From Kribbella jiaozuonensis (lineage in GTDB: Bacteria; Actinomycetota; Actinomycetes; Propionibacteriales; Kribbellaceae): a DNA stretch of 64,000 nt. The stretch covers positions 248,001 through 312,000 of the forward strand of contig NZ_SZPZ01000004.1 in assembly GCF_005233875.1 (NCBI RefSeq), read 5' to 3'. A program made the translations under genes and the position numbers. Position 1 is the first letter of the stretch. Every line of letters begins with the position of its first letter. This document shows, in pieces, positions 34,156 through 42,792 of the stretch. The notes beneath the pieces are model-generated. The model searched no databases. It had not been told where the DNA came from and saw nothing but the letters and a program-made list of their open reading frames with translations.

Positions 34156-34191
34156 GTACCCACGGGCATCCTCCGGCGCCGAAGAGGGTAC
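34156..34191. promoter_or_regulatory. Divergent GGGTAC boxes between SRPBCC and GAF-ANTAR genes
   Basis: GGGTAC reads leftward at 34161-34156 and rightward at 34186-34191, each leaving 9 nt to the start codon (34146 and 34201). For the rightward copy GCAT lies 16 bp upstream, fitting the GNNT-N14-16-GGGTAC form of sigma-B-type promoters in Streptomyces. Transcripts would be nearly leaderless. Confidence 0.5.
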
Positions 34192-34200
34192 CGAGCGAGC

Positions 34201-34878
34201 GTGGACGAGCAACGCTTGATCGAAACAGCACTCCGGCTCTCGAAATCGCTGACTCCGGGTGATCTTGACCATACCCTGAGTCGGATCACCGCAGCAGCGG
34301 TCGAAGTGCTGCCCGATGTCGACTACGCAAGCATCACCGTGCGGCACGCCGACGGCAGGCTGGAGACTGCGGCGCCGACCGACGACATGCTGTTGGGTCT
34401 GGATGCGGCGCAGTACGAGTTGCAGGAAGGTCCCTGCTACGCAGCCGCTACCAACGCTGTGCACGTCGCCTCACCCGACATGGCAACAGACACACGATTC
34501 GTCCGCTATGCGGCGGTGGCGGTGGCGGCCGGCGTCCGGGCACAGGCCGGCATCCAGCTGTTCGATGCGCCCAAGTCGCAGGGCGCACTCAACCTCTATT
34601 CCCGAAACGTCGGCTCCTTCGCCGACTTCGGCGCCCTGGGCCAGCTGTTCGCGCACCAGTCCGCCGCGGTGATCGACTACGCGCGGGAGATCCAGAGCCT
34701 CCAGGAAGCCGTTCGGACCCGGACCACGATCGGCCAGGCCGTCGGCATCGTGATGGAGCGCTACAAACTCACCGATCAGCGCGCCTTCGCGTTCCTCACC
34801 CGGCTCTCCCAGGACGGCAACGTCAAACTGCGGAAGATCGCCGAGGATCTCAACGCGACCTTTGCCAAGGGCAACTGA
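34201..34878 (+). CDS. GAF and ANTAR domain protein (3)
   Basis: 225 aa from GTG. GAF about 10-150 (LQEGPCYAAATNAVHVASPD; AGIQLFDAPKSQGALNLYS) and ANTAR about 165-220 (TTIGQAVGIVMERYKLTDQR, AFAFLTRLSQDGNVKLRKIA). The ANTAR core Ala-Val-Gly-Ile-Val-Met-Glu-Arg is canonical. Downstream FAD oxidoreductase starts 10 bp after its stop. Confidence 0.92.
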   Translation: MDEQRLIETALRLSKSLTPGDLDHTLSRITAAAVEVLPDVDYASITVRHADGRLETAAPTDDMLLGLDAAQYELQEGPCYAAATNAVHVASPDMATDTRFVRYAAVAVAAGVRAQAGIQLFDAPKSQGALNLYSRNVGSFADFGALGQLFAHQSAAVIDYAREIQSLQEAVRTRTTIGQAVGIVMERYKLTDQRAFAFLTRLSQDGNVKLRKIAEDLNATFAKGN

Positions 34879-34888
34879 GCGCCGGCCT

Positions 34889-36481
34889 GTGGACGCCGCG
34901 TCAGGACCTCGAGAAGGCGCTGGACCCGGGAGCGATGCGGTTGTCGTCGGGGCCGGTCCGAACGGGCTGGTGGCAGCGAATCTGCTGGTCGACGCCGGCT
35001 GGGACGTCGTACTGCTGGAGGCAAACGACGCGATCGGCGGCGCGGTCCGCAGTTCGAGGGACCTCGATCCCTCGTTCGTGCACGACACCTTCAGCTCGTT
35101 CTACCCGCTGGCGGCGGTTTCGCCCACCATCCGGAACCTGAATCTCGGCGCCTACGGTCTGGAGTGGTCCAACGCGCCATCTCCGGTCGGCAATCCGTTG
35201 CGTTCCGGCGGTTGGGCACTCGTCCACCCCGATCCCGCCGACACCGCCGCCGCGCTCGATGCGCGGGCCGCAGGAGACGGGCAGGCTTGGCTGGATCTGT
35301 ACGCCGACTGGGAGCGTGTCGGCCCGGCAGTCACCGACGCCTTGCTCGCGCCGTTCCCGCCCGTCCGTGCAGGTATCGACCTGCTCCGACATCTGCTGGG
35401 ACCGCGCGGACTGAGACGGCTACAGCTTCTGCTCGGCCCGGTTCGCTCCGTAGGTGATCGACGATTCGCGGGCGAGGCCGCGAAGTTGCTGATGGCAACC
35501 AATTCGCAGCACGCGGACATCGCTCCCACCGCGATGGGCTCGGGGCTGATGGGCTGGCTGCTGGTGATGATCGCCCAGCAGCACGGCTATCCCGTACCCC
35601 GCGGCGGCGCCGGACGGCTGTCACAGGCACTGGCCGACCGCTTCACGGACCGCGGCGGCACGATCGTGTGCAACGCCGAGGTCGACCGGATCGTCATCAA
35701 GGATCGGCGAGCGGTCGGAGTACGGACCGTCGACGGCACGCAGTACGACGCCGGCCGGGCTGTACTCGCGGACGTGTCGGCACCCGCTCTCTACTGTCAC
35801 CTGATTCCCCGGCAGGACCTGCCGTACCACGTGCTGCAGCGGCTGCGGTTCTTCAAGTGGGACCCCGCCACCGTCAAGGTCGACTGGGCCCTCAGCTCAC
35901 CGATCCCCTGGCGGGATACGCCGGCCCTGGCTCCTGGCACCGCACACCTCGCCGACTCGGTCGACGATCTGCGCCGATGGTCCGATCAGCTGGCCGCCGG
36001 ATTGATCCCGGACCGGCCGTTCCTGTTGATGGGACAGATGACCACCGCCGACCCGAGCCGTTCCCCGGCCGGAACGGAGGCCGCCTGGGCCTACACCCAC
36101 GTCCCGCAGCGCATCCGGGCTGACGCCGGCGGCGAGCTCACCGGGCGATGGGATGCTGCCGACGCCGAGGCAATGGCCGACCGGATCCAGGCGCGCGTCG
36201 AGGCCTATGCCCCAGGCTTCACCGACACGATCACCGCACGCCGGATCCTCACCCCGCTGGAGCTCGAACGACGCGACGCCAACCTCGTCGGCGGCGCCGT
36301 CAACGGCGGGACGTCCGGCCTGCGACAGGAACTCGTACTCCGCCCGATGCCCGGCCTCGGCCGCGCCGAGACCGCCATCAAGTCGCTGTATCTCGCCTCG
36401 GCCTCAGCTCATCCCGGCGGCGGCGTACACGGCGCCTGCGGCTCCAACGCGGCCCGCGCCGCCCTCTCCCACTCCCGCTAA
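34889..36481 (+). CDS. Phytoene-dehydrogenase-like FAD oxidoreductase
   Basis: About 530 aa, flavin amine oxidase/CrtI-like. The Rossmann dinucleotide motif is VVVGAGPNGLVAANLLVDAG followed by Glu-Ala (VVLLEAND) and GGAVRSS. A PRGGAGRLSQALADRF stretch and the C-terminal ASAHPGGGVHGACGSNAA are typical of the phytoene desaturase group. No carotenoid genes are adjacent, so function is not assigned. GTG 34889 is chosen; a TTG at 34862 inside the previous gene is the alternative. Its stop overlaps that of the convergent SDR gene. Confidence 0.9.
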   Translation: MDAASGPREGAGPGSDAVVVGAGPNGLVAANLLVDAGWDVVLLEANDAIGGAVRSSRDLDPSFVHDTFSSFYPLAAVSPTIRNLNLGAYGLEWSNAPSPVGNPLRSGGWALVHPDPADTAAALDARAAGDGQAWLDLYADWERVGPAVTDALLAPFPPVRAGIDLLRHLLGPRGLRRLQLLLGPVRSVGDRRFAGEAAKLLMATNSQHADIAPTAMGSGLMGWLLVMIAQQHGYPVPRGGAGRLSQALADRFTDRGGTIVCNAEVDRIVIKDRRAVGVRTVDGTQYDAGRAVLADVSAPALYCHLIPRQDLPYHVLQRLRFFKWDPATVKVDWALSSPIPWRDTPALAPGTAHLADSVDDLRRWSDQLAAGLIPDRPFLLMGQMTTADPSRSPAGTEAAWAYTHVPQRIRADAGGELTGRWDAADAEAMADRIQARVEAYAPGFTDTITARRILTPLELERRDANLVGGAVNGGTSGLRQELVLRPMPGLGRAETAIKSLYLASASAHPGGGVHGACGSNAARAALSHSR

Positions 36482-37422
36482 CCGCGCAGGCGATTCCAAG
36501 CGACGGCAACGATCCCGGCCGCCACCGCCGTACCGGCAACTGGCCGGAGCCAATGGCGGCCCCAACGACCGTGCTCGGCGTCGCCTGCCGGCGAGGGCTT
36601 CATCACGTTGCCGGGATGCGGGCCGACCTCGTCGCGAGACAGACCACCCGCCTTCATCAGCGGAGTCACCAGGACGTCGAACACCGCAGGTAGGCGGCGG
36701 AACCCGAACACCGTCAGGTGATTGGCCGGTCCAACAGATGCCGAGCGCGACGGCCGGTCGGCCAGCCGCACGATGCGCTGTGCGACCTTCTCCGGCCGAT
36801 CGATCGGCGGCGGTGGCCGGCCGACATGACCCGCGTAGTTCGCGGCCTGCGAGTAGGCCGGAGTGTCGACCGAGCCTGGCCAGACCAGCGCGACCTCGAC
36901 GCCGGGCTGGGATCGGGCCTCGATCTGCCAGCAGCGCGTGAGGCCGTGGATCGCCCACTTGCTGGTGACGTACGAACTGAGGTACGGCGTCGCGATCCTC
37001 CCGAGCAAGGAGCCGACGACGATCAGCGTGCCGCCGTGGTGGCGACGGAACCCACGCAATGCCGAGCGCCCGACGTTCGCAGTGCCCTGGACGTTGACGG
37101 TGAGCACCTGGTCGAAGATGTCGCCGGGAACGTCCTCGAATCGTCCGTACGCGAGGACTGCAGCCGCGTGTACGACGACGTCGACGCGCCCGAAGCGGCG
37201 CTCGGCTGCCGCTAGCAACTCGTCGACCTGCTTGGCGTCCGCCACATCCGTCGGAACTGCCAAGACCCTGCCACCGTCGGCAGTACAGAGCCGTTCGGCG
37301 ACGGCGAGGCTGTCCGCCGAGCGCGCCGCCAGCACCAGGTGGTCCCCCTGACGAGCGAACGCGCGGGCCGTTGCCAGCCCGATGCCGCTCGAGGCTCCGG
37401 TCACCACGACGACGCGGGTCAC
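36478..37422 (-). CDS. SDR family oxidoreductase with C-terminal membrane helix
   Basis: 314 aa. Coenzyme motif TGASSGIGLATA, DVADAKQVDE, NVQG and catalytic Ser-Tyr-x3-Lys (LSSYVTSKWAIHGLTR). The tail (AGTAVAAGIVAVAWNRLRG) is a hydrophobic helix with basic end, suggesting membrane attachment. The GTG start overlaps the stop of the alcohol dehydrogenase (GTGA), so the two are one operon. Substrate unknown. Confidence 0.92.
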   Translation of the reverse strand: MTRVVVVTGASSGIGLATARAFARQGDHLVLAARSADSLAVAERLCTADGGRVLAVPTDVADAKQVDELLAAAERRFGRVDVVVHAAAVLAYGRFEDVPGDIFDQVLTVNVQGTANVGRSALRGFRRHHGGTLIVVGSLLGRIATPYLSSYVTSKWAIHGLTRCWQIEARSQPGVEVALVWPGSVDTPAYSQAANYAGHVGRPPPPIDRPEKVAQRIVRLADRPSRSASVGPANHLTVFGFRRLPAVFDVLVTPLMKAGGLSRDEVGPHPGNVMKPSPAGDAEHGRWGRHWLRPVAGTAVAAGIVAVAWNRLRG

Positions 37423-38591
37423 GGCGTCAGCAGCACCTTTACGACCCCGTCCTGCTTCTTCTGGAACATCTCGTACGCCGCCGGGCCTTCGGACAGCGGC
37501 ATCCGGTGGGTGGCGAAGTTGTCGACGCCGAGCGGATCCTCGTCGATCAGCAGCGGCAGGATGTCGTCCACCCAGCGACGCACATTGCCCTGCCCCATCC
37601 GCAGCTGGATCTGCTTGTCGAACATCGTCAGCATCGGCAGCGGATCGGCGGCTCCGCCGTACACGCCGCTCAACGAGATCGTGCCACCGCGCCGAACCAT
37701 CTCAATCGCCAGGTAGAACGCCGCCAGCCGGTCCACGCCGACCGTCTCCATCATCTTCTCCGCTACACCGCTGGGCAGCAGCCCGACAAGCGTATGGGCG
37801 ACCTGCGCCTTCGGAGACCCGTGTGCCTCCATCCCGACGGCATCGATCACCGAGTCCGGGCCACGCCCGTTCGTCAGCTCCCGCACCTGATCGGCGGCTT
37901 CATCGGAGTACCCGACGACCTCGACCCCGCGCGCCTGGGCCCGGCTGATCCGCTCGGGAACCAGATCGATGCCGATCACCCGGTAACCGCGGTGCAGACC
38001 GATCCTCGCGGCCATGTCACCGATCGGGCCCAGTCCGATCACGGCCAACGTCCCGCCGTCCGGCACCGCGGCGTACTCGACTGCCTGCCAGGCCGTCGGC
38101 AGCACGTCCGACAAGAGCACGAAGCGATCATCGGCCGGTCCTGCCGGTACGACGATCGGGCCGTACTGCGCCTGCGGAACCCGCAGGTACTCCGCCTGGC
38201 CACCCGGAACCTGCCCGTACAGCCGCGTGTAGCCGAACAATGCCGCACCCATGCCCTCTTTGCGCACTTGAGTGGTCTCACACTGGGACTGGAGGCCGCG
38301 GTTGCACATGAAGCAATTGCCGCACGCGATCCCGAACGGAACGACCACCCGGTCCCCCGCCTTCAGGTTGGTCACCTCTGCACCGGTCTCGACCACGATG
38401 CCCATCGGTTCGTGCCCCAGCACGTCGCCGGCCTGCAGATACGGGCCCATCACCTCGTACAGGTGCAGGTCCGACCCGCAGATCCCGGAGGAGGTGATCT
38501 CGACGATCGCGTCGGTCGGCTCCTGAATCACCGGGTCCGGCACATCGGAGTACTCGATCTTGCGTTTGCCCTGCCAAGTCAATGCTTTCAT
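37419..38591 (-). CDS. Zinc-dependent alcohol dehydrogenase (formaldehyde-dehydrogenase-like)
   Basis: 390-aa medium-chain dehydrogenase. Catalytic zinc ligands in SGICGSDLHLY (Cys) and LGHEPMGIV (His-Glu); structural zinc loop CGNCFMCNRGLQSQC; coenzyme motif VIGLGPIGDMAA. Long insertions after the coenzyme site (KAQVAHTLVGLLPSGVAEKM) match glutathione-independent formaldehyde dehydrogenase-type proteins. Promoter candidate GGTT-N15-GGGTAC ends 8 nt before the ATG. First gene of an operon with an SDR. Confidence 0.93.
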   Translation of the reverse strand: MKALTWQGKRKIEYSDVPDPVIQEPTDAIVEITSSGICGSDLHLYEVMGPYLQAGDVLGHEPMGIVVETGAEVTNLKAGDRVVVPFGIACGNCFMCNRGLQSQCETTQVRKEGMGAALFGYTRLYGQVPGGQAEYLRVPQAQYGPIVVPAGPADDRFVLLSDVLPTAWQAVEYAAVPDGGTLAVIGLGPIGDMAARIGLHRGYRVIGIDLVPERISRAQARGVEVVGYSDEAADQVRELTNGRGPDSVIDAVGMEAHGSPKAQVAHTLVGLLPSGVAEKMMETVGVDRLAAFYLAIEMVRRGGTISLSGVYGGAADPLPMLTMFDKQIQLRMGQGNVRRWVDDILPLLIDEDPLGVDNFATHRMPLSEGPAAYEMFQKKQDGVVKVLLTP

Positions 38592-38599
38592 GTCGACCG

Positions 38600-38624
38600 G
38601 TACCCGCTCCGACTCCGACCAACC
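38600..38624 (-). promoter_or_regulatory. Sigma-B-type promoter candidate for ADH-SDR operon
   Basis: On the minus strand GGTT (38624-38621), 15 bp, then GGGTAC (38605-38600), ending 8 nt before the ATG at 38591. Matches the GNNT-N14-16-GGGTAC form; mRNA would start at or just before the start codon. Confidence 0.5.
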
Positions 38625-38692
38625 AGGCTATGGGGTTCAGCTGGGGCACAGGGTCGGTACGGGTGCCTGATCGCGCGCGCTCAGGCAGTCGA

Positions 38693-38725
38693 GGTTCCGG
38701 TGTTCAGACCAGTAGCACCGGAACC
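38693..38725 (-). terminator. Terminator hairpin after transaldolase
   Basis: GGTTCCGGTG / CACCGGAACC, a 10-bp perfect stem with a 13-nt loop, 23 bp beyond the transaldolase stop and upstream of the ADH promoter. Confidence 0.75.
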
Positions 38726-38747
38726 GCACCCGTCGTACGGATCACGC

Positions 38748-39875
38748 CTAGCGGCTGGAGTTCTCCGGCCGGGTCTTTGCTTCGGCCATCTGCTGGGTGA
38801 CTGTCTCGGTGAGTTCGATCCAGGATTTCTTGAACTTGTCGACGCCTTCGTGCTCGACGGTCTTCAGGACGTCCTCGAAGTCGATGCCGGCCGCGGTGAT
38901 CTGCTCGAGTGTGCTCCTGGCCGTGCCGGCTCGGCCGGTCACGCGGTCGCCCTCGACCACGCCGTGGTCGGCGAAAGCCTCCATGGTCGCCCGCGGCATG
39001 GTGTTCACCGTGCCGGCCACGACCAGCTCGGTGACGTACATCGTGTCGGGATACTCCTTCGACTTCACCCCGGTGGATGCCCACAGCGGACGCTGCTTGT
39101 GTGCGCCTGCCTGCGCCAGCCGCTTCCAGCGCTCAGTCGCGATCACTTCTTCGTACGCCGCATAGCCCAGCCGGGCATTGGCCAAGGCTGCGTGTCCCTT
39201 CAGCTCGAGAGCAGCGCTGGTCCCGACAGCCTCGAGCCGGGCGTCGACCTCGGTGTCGATTCGGCTGACGAAGAACGACGCAACGGACTGGATCTGCCCG
39301 AGGTCGAGGCCGTTGGAGCCGGCTTGTTCGAGGCCGGTGAGGTAGGCGTCCATGACCTCGCGATAGCGCTGCTCGCCGAAGATCAAAGTGACGTTGACGC
39401 TGATGCCCTGGGCAATGGCGGCGGTGATCGCAGGCAGCCCCTCCTTGGTGGCGGGGATCTTTACCAGCACGTTCGGCCGGTCGACGGCCGCCCACAGTGC
39501 TTCAGCAGACTCGATGGTGCCGGCCGTGTCGTTGGCCAGCGTAGGTTCGACCTCGATCGAGACCCGACCGTCTGCTGAGTTGCCCGTCGCCAGCGGTGCG
39601 AGCAGGTCACACGCATCGCGCACGTCCGCGGTGGTGAGTGCGAAGACCACCTTCTCGACCGACTCACCCGTCGAGACGAGCTCGCGGAGCTGCTTGTTGT
39701 AGCGCTCACCGTCGGCGATGGCCTTCGCGAAGATGGTCGGATTTGTCGTGACGCCGACCACCGAATCCTCCTCCATGAGCTTCGCCAGTTCGCCGGACTC
39801 CAGGAGTTCTCGGGACAGGTCATCCAGCCAAATCGAAACCCCGGCATCGGCCAAGGCCTTCAAACGGTCATTCAT
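38748..39875 (-). CDS. tal: Transaldolase
   Basis: 375 aa, the long actinobacterial TalB type. N-terminal SIWLDDLSRELL and VGVTTNPTIFAKAI are characteristic; the Schiff-base Lys is in NVLVKIPATKEGLPAI; SVNVTLIFGEQRY and VASFFVSRID follow; C-terminal WIELTETVTQQM. It joins seven- and three-carbon sugars in the non-oxidative pentose phosphate pathway. No tkt, zwf or pgl genes are adjacent, unlike the usual actinobacterial tkt-tal-zwf cluster, so this is probably a second, stress-linked copy. ATG 39875 follows GGAG at 6 nt. Confidence 0.96.
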   Translation of the reverse strand: MNDRLKALADAGVSIWLDDLSRELLESGELAKLMEEDSVVGVTTNPTIFAKAIADGERYNKQLRELVSTGESVEKVVFALTTADVRDACDLLAPLATGNSADGRVSIEVEPTLANDTAGTIESAEALWAAVDRPNVLVKIPATKEGLPAITAAIAQGISVNVTLIFGEQRYREVMDAYLTGLEQAGSNGLDLGQIQSVASFFVSRIDTEVDARLEAVGTSAALELKGHAALANARLGYAAYEEVIATERWKRLAQAGAHKQRPLWASTGVKSKEYPDTMYVTELVVAGTVNTMPRATMEAFADHGVVEGDRVTGRAGTARSTLEQITAAGIDFEDVLKTVEHEGVDKFKKSWIELTETVTQQMAEAKTRPENSSR

Positions 39876-40031
39876 CGTTACTCCAATCGGATCGACAACG
39901 TCATACCCCGCGGATGAAATGTGGGGGCCTACCGCAGTCGGGTGATGGCCCGGAACACACGTCCGATACCCCGGGCCGAGGTGCGCTCGCCAGCCAGTCG
40001 GCAGCGTCGGACAGGCCTCTCGTCGCCACGT

Positions 40032-41096
40032 TCATGGCAGGCGCCGATGACTGACCAGACCACGGCCTACGAGGTCGGACAATTCGCCCAGCACGGTACG
40101 CCGGCGTAGTACTGCGGTGGAGCCGGCTGCGGCGTGCCCCATTCCGTCGAGAGTCTCGCGCAGGACCGTGATCGAATCGATCGCCGGCGACCAGCCGAGC
40201 TCCTGCCTCGCTCGAGTGCTGTCCAGGGCAGGCGCGGCGCACCCCAGATCCAGCCAGCCCGGAGCCACCGGCTGGAGCCGTGCCTGCCAGGTGGCCCGCA
40301 TCAATGCCCGGACCAGCCAGATCGGGGTGTCCAGCCAACGGGCGCCGAGAGCGTCGGCGATCATCGCCGCGCTGATCGGCATCGCCGCCGCCAGGTTGAA
40401 TGCTCCGACCGCGCGCTGCTGCAGGACACGAACGATCGCATCCGCAACGTCGTCTGCATGCACCATCGCAATCGACAACCCAGCCGGCATCGGCAGCACC
40501 GGTACTGCGTTGACAGCCTTGGCAGGCAGCAGCGCCGGCAGGGCGTACCGCAGCAGTGCGCTCCCCGCGGAACGCTGGCCGATGATCCCAGGCCGCAACC
40601 GGGCAACCGCCGTACCATCGACAGTCTGCTCGAAGGAATCCAGCAGTCTCTCGGCCGCGACCTTGTGCCTGCTGTACGACGAGCTCGGCACCCCGTTCAC
40701 CGGCCAGCGCTCGTCCACCGGGGACATGTCGCGTTTGGGTGAATAGGCGCCTACGGACGACATGTGAACGATCTGGCCGACGTCCATCGCGGCGCAGGCG
40801 TCCAGGACCCGTTGCGTCCCACCGACCCCGACGGCCTCCAGGTACTCGACCTGATGCGAGGGCTGGAATCCCCACGCCAGATGCACCACCGCATCGGCAC
40901 CACTGACCGCCAGACGGAGAAGGTGTCCGCTGTCGGGGACCGACAGATCGATCGACACCCACCTCGGTCCATCCATCACGGCGTAGTCGGGAGTTCGGCG
41001 TGCCACCGCGACGATGTCGTGTTCGCCGGCCGCTTGCAGGCGCCGGATCAAGGCGCTGCCCACGCTTCCGCTGGCGCCGGTGATGGCGATCTGCAT
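40032..41096 (-). CDS. NAD-dependent epimerase/dehydratase family protein
   Basis: 354-aa extended SDR. Coenzyme motif ITGASGSVGSALIRRL, VHLAWGFQPS, HMSSVGAYSP and the catalytic Tyr-x3-Lys in SSYSRHKVAAERLLD. The C-terminal 60 residues after the SDR core are variable. Substrate is not predictable; relatives act on nucleotide sugars or flavonoid-like ketones. It stands alone between transaldolase and the catalase remnant. Confidence 0.9.
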   Translation of the reverse strand: MQIAITGASGSVGSALIRRLQAAGEHDIVAVARRTPDYAVMDGPRWVSIDLSVPDSGHLLRLAVSGADAVVHLAWGFQPSHQVEYLEAVGVGGTQRVLDACAAMDVGQIVHMSSVGAYSPKRDMSPVDERWPVNGVPSSSYSRHKVAAERLLDSFEQTVDGTAVARLRPGIIGQRSAGSALLRYALPALLPAKAVNAVPVLPMPAGLSIAMVHADDVADAIVRVLQQRAVGAFNLAAAMPISAAMIADALGARWLDTPIWLVRALMRATWQARLQPVAPGWLDLGCAAPALDSTRARQELGWSPAIDSITVLRETLDGMGHAAAGSTAVLRRRTVLGELSDLVGRGLVSHRRLP

Positions 41097-41136
41097 GATG
41101 CTCCCAGAGCTTCGTCGTGACGATGAGATCCTCCGG

Positions 41137-41667
41137 CTACTTGGAGGACTTCTTCTTGGCTGCAGCCTGCGCCTTGCCTTTGACGGTCCCCTTCAGGTCC
41201 TGAACGGCGGAGTACGTTCCGAACAGCGCAGGGTCGGGAGCAGGCGCGGTTCCCGGGCCGCCCAGCGGTTCGGGATCGGCCAGGTAGTCCAGGGGGTCGT
41301 CCCCCTGGGTCCAGCCGCCCTTCTTGCCATCCGTGCCGTCCGGCAGACGCCAGATCGTGTGGTTGTCCTCCTGGTCTTCCTCGTCGAACAGCGCGTCAGG
41401 CACGATCGGCCCTTCCAGCCCGTCGGCCTCGAGCTCTTCGATCGCCTTCAGCCATTGCTTCTGATGGACCGTGTCGCGGGCGAGGTTGAACTGCAGCATC
41501 GCCTTCACACCGGGTCATCGGTCATGTTGTACAGCCGCGCGGTCTGCAGGCGTCCGTGCGCCTCGGCGGCCGCGTTCGCCCGGAAGTCGGCGAGCAAGTT
41601 GCCGCTAGCAACGATATATCGGCCGTTCCAGGGCACACCCTGACTGTCCGCCGGCAACGCACTCACC
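41137..41667 (-). pseudogene. Manganese catalase remnant (5'-truncated, frameshifted)
   Basis: The 3' part (41137-41508) encodes KAMLQFNLARDTVHQKQWLK and a C-terminal tail typical of Mn-catalases. Upstream on the same strand a second frame encodes DSQGVPWNGRYIVASGNLLA, then DFRANAAAEAHGRLQTARLY and NMTDDP, also Mn-catalase, and stops at TGA. The two frames would join if one G were restored in the CCGG run near 41517 (DDP-GVKAM). The first half of the enzyme, including several Mn ligands, is absent. Upstream DNA to 41872 shows no further similarity. Confidence 0.85.
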
Positions 41668-41872
41668 TCCCGGCCGCAGTCTGCTGATTGGGCTGCTGCC
41701 GGGTCCGGGGCAACGATCGAGATGACAGCTGTCCGGCCCCCTCAGGGACAGATGCTCTCGCGATTCGGTACCCGAGCCGGACACCCGCAAACGGACCCTG
41801 CACAAGTTTCAGGGACGCCTCGATTGCCCCAGGACGACCGCCCGCTCGGCGATTGCCACCTGTCAGTTGCCG

Positions 41873-42682
41873 TCAGACAGGCTTGGATCTCGCGCGACCG
41901 GCGCGGGATGGCAGTTGGCGGGTTTTGATGAATGTGGACGCGACCTCATGCAGCCTGACATTGCTGTCCTGGGAATAGCGTCGCAGCACCGCGAACGACT
42001 GCGCGGCATCCAGTCCGAGCCGCTCCATCAACATTCCCTGCGCCTGCCCGATGACAGTGCGCGCGTCGATGGCCAGCGCGAGCATCGCCGCTTCGCGTGC
42101 TGCGGCGATCGCAACGGACGCGTGGCAGGCCAGGAGATTCGCCGCCTCTTTGTCCGCGTCGGCGAACCGGCCGGGCAGTACCGAACACAAGTTCAGCAAA
42201 CCGAGATCGGCCTGGCCGGTCCGCAGCCGGATGCCGAGCAGGCTGCGCACGCCGAGCCGGGCCGCCGACGGCCCCCATCGCGGCCACCGCTGATCGTCGA
42301 GCGTATCGCTGACCACCACGCTGCAGCGCTCGGCGTTCAGCCAAGCGCTCGGACCCTCGCCGCAGTCGGCCTCCAACTGAAAGGCAGCCGCGCTGCGCGG
42401 ATCGATCGGCACAGCCGGGGTCAGCCGGCCGCCACGCTTGCGAAGCATCACCCCGGCGAGATCACACGGTATGACCCGCGGAGCCAGCTGGACGACGAGC
42501 GCGACGGTCTCTTCGAGGCCGCCGGCATCCTGGAGATCCATGGCGAGCCGCGCGAACCCGGCGGCGTACGCCAATCCCCCGGCTCGGATCCGATCCGAGT
42601 CCACAGCCATGGCATCGAACGAGCCGTCGACGGGCGTCGTGGGCAGGGAGAGGTAACGCGCGGATGACGCGGTGCTGTGCAT
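41873..42682 (-). CDS. GAF and ANTAR domain protein (4)
   Basis: 269 aa. GAF about 45-175 (DCGEGPSAWLNAERCSVVVS; LLGIRLRTGQADLGLLNLCS) and ANTAR about 190-250 (DARTVIGQAQGMLMERLGLD, AAQSFAVLRRYSQDSNVRLH). ATG 42682 is preferred over the longer frame to 42850, whose first 56 codons show no domain. Together with the protein at 51702 it forms a subgroup sharing RRYSQD and a C-terminal TRKLP-like end. Confidence 0.9.
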   Translation of the reverse strand: MHSTASSARYLSLPTTPVDGSFDAMAVDSDRIRAGGLAYAAGFARLAMDLQDAGGLEETVALVVQLAPRVIPCDLAGVMLRKRGGRLTPAVPIDPRSAAAFQLEADCGEGPSAWLNAERCSVVVSDTLDDQRWPRWGPSAARLGVRSLLGIRLRTGQADLGLLNLCSVLPGRFADADKEAANLLACHASVAIAAAREAAMLALAIDARTVIGQAQGMLMERLGLDAAQSFAVLRRYSQDSNVRLHEVASTFIKTRQLPSRAGRARSKPV

Positions 42683-42792
42683 GGGCCCGACTCTCTGAGA
42701 ACACTCCGTGATGACTGTCTGGAGTGCCACCGGGTCTAGGGCAGCAGTAACAACCCGCGCTCGGATGAACTTGTGCATCCGACACGGCAAAT

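Noticed and set aside
37371..39578. 735-codon open frame on the plus strand
   Set aside because: Antisense to the ADH and transaldolase genes, which have complete motifs; the frame has no recognisable domain and arises from GC-rich codon bias.
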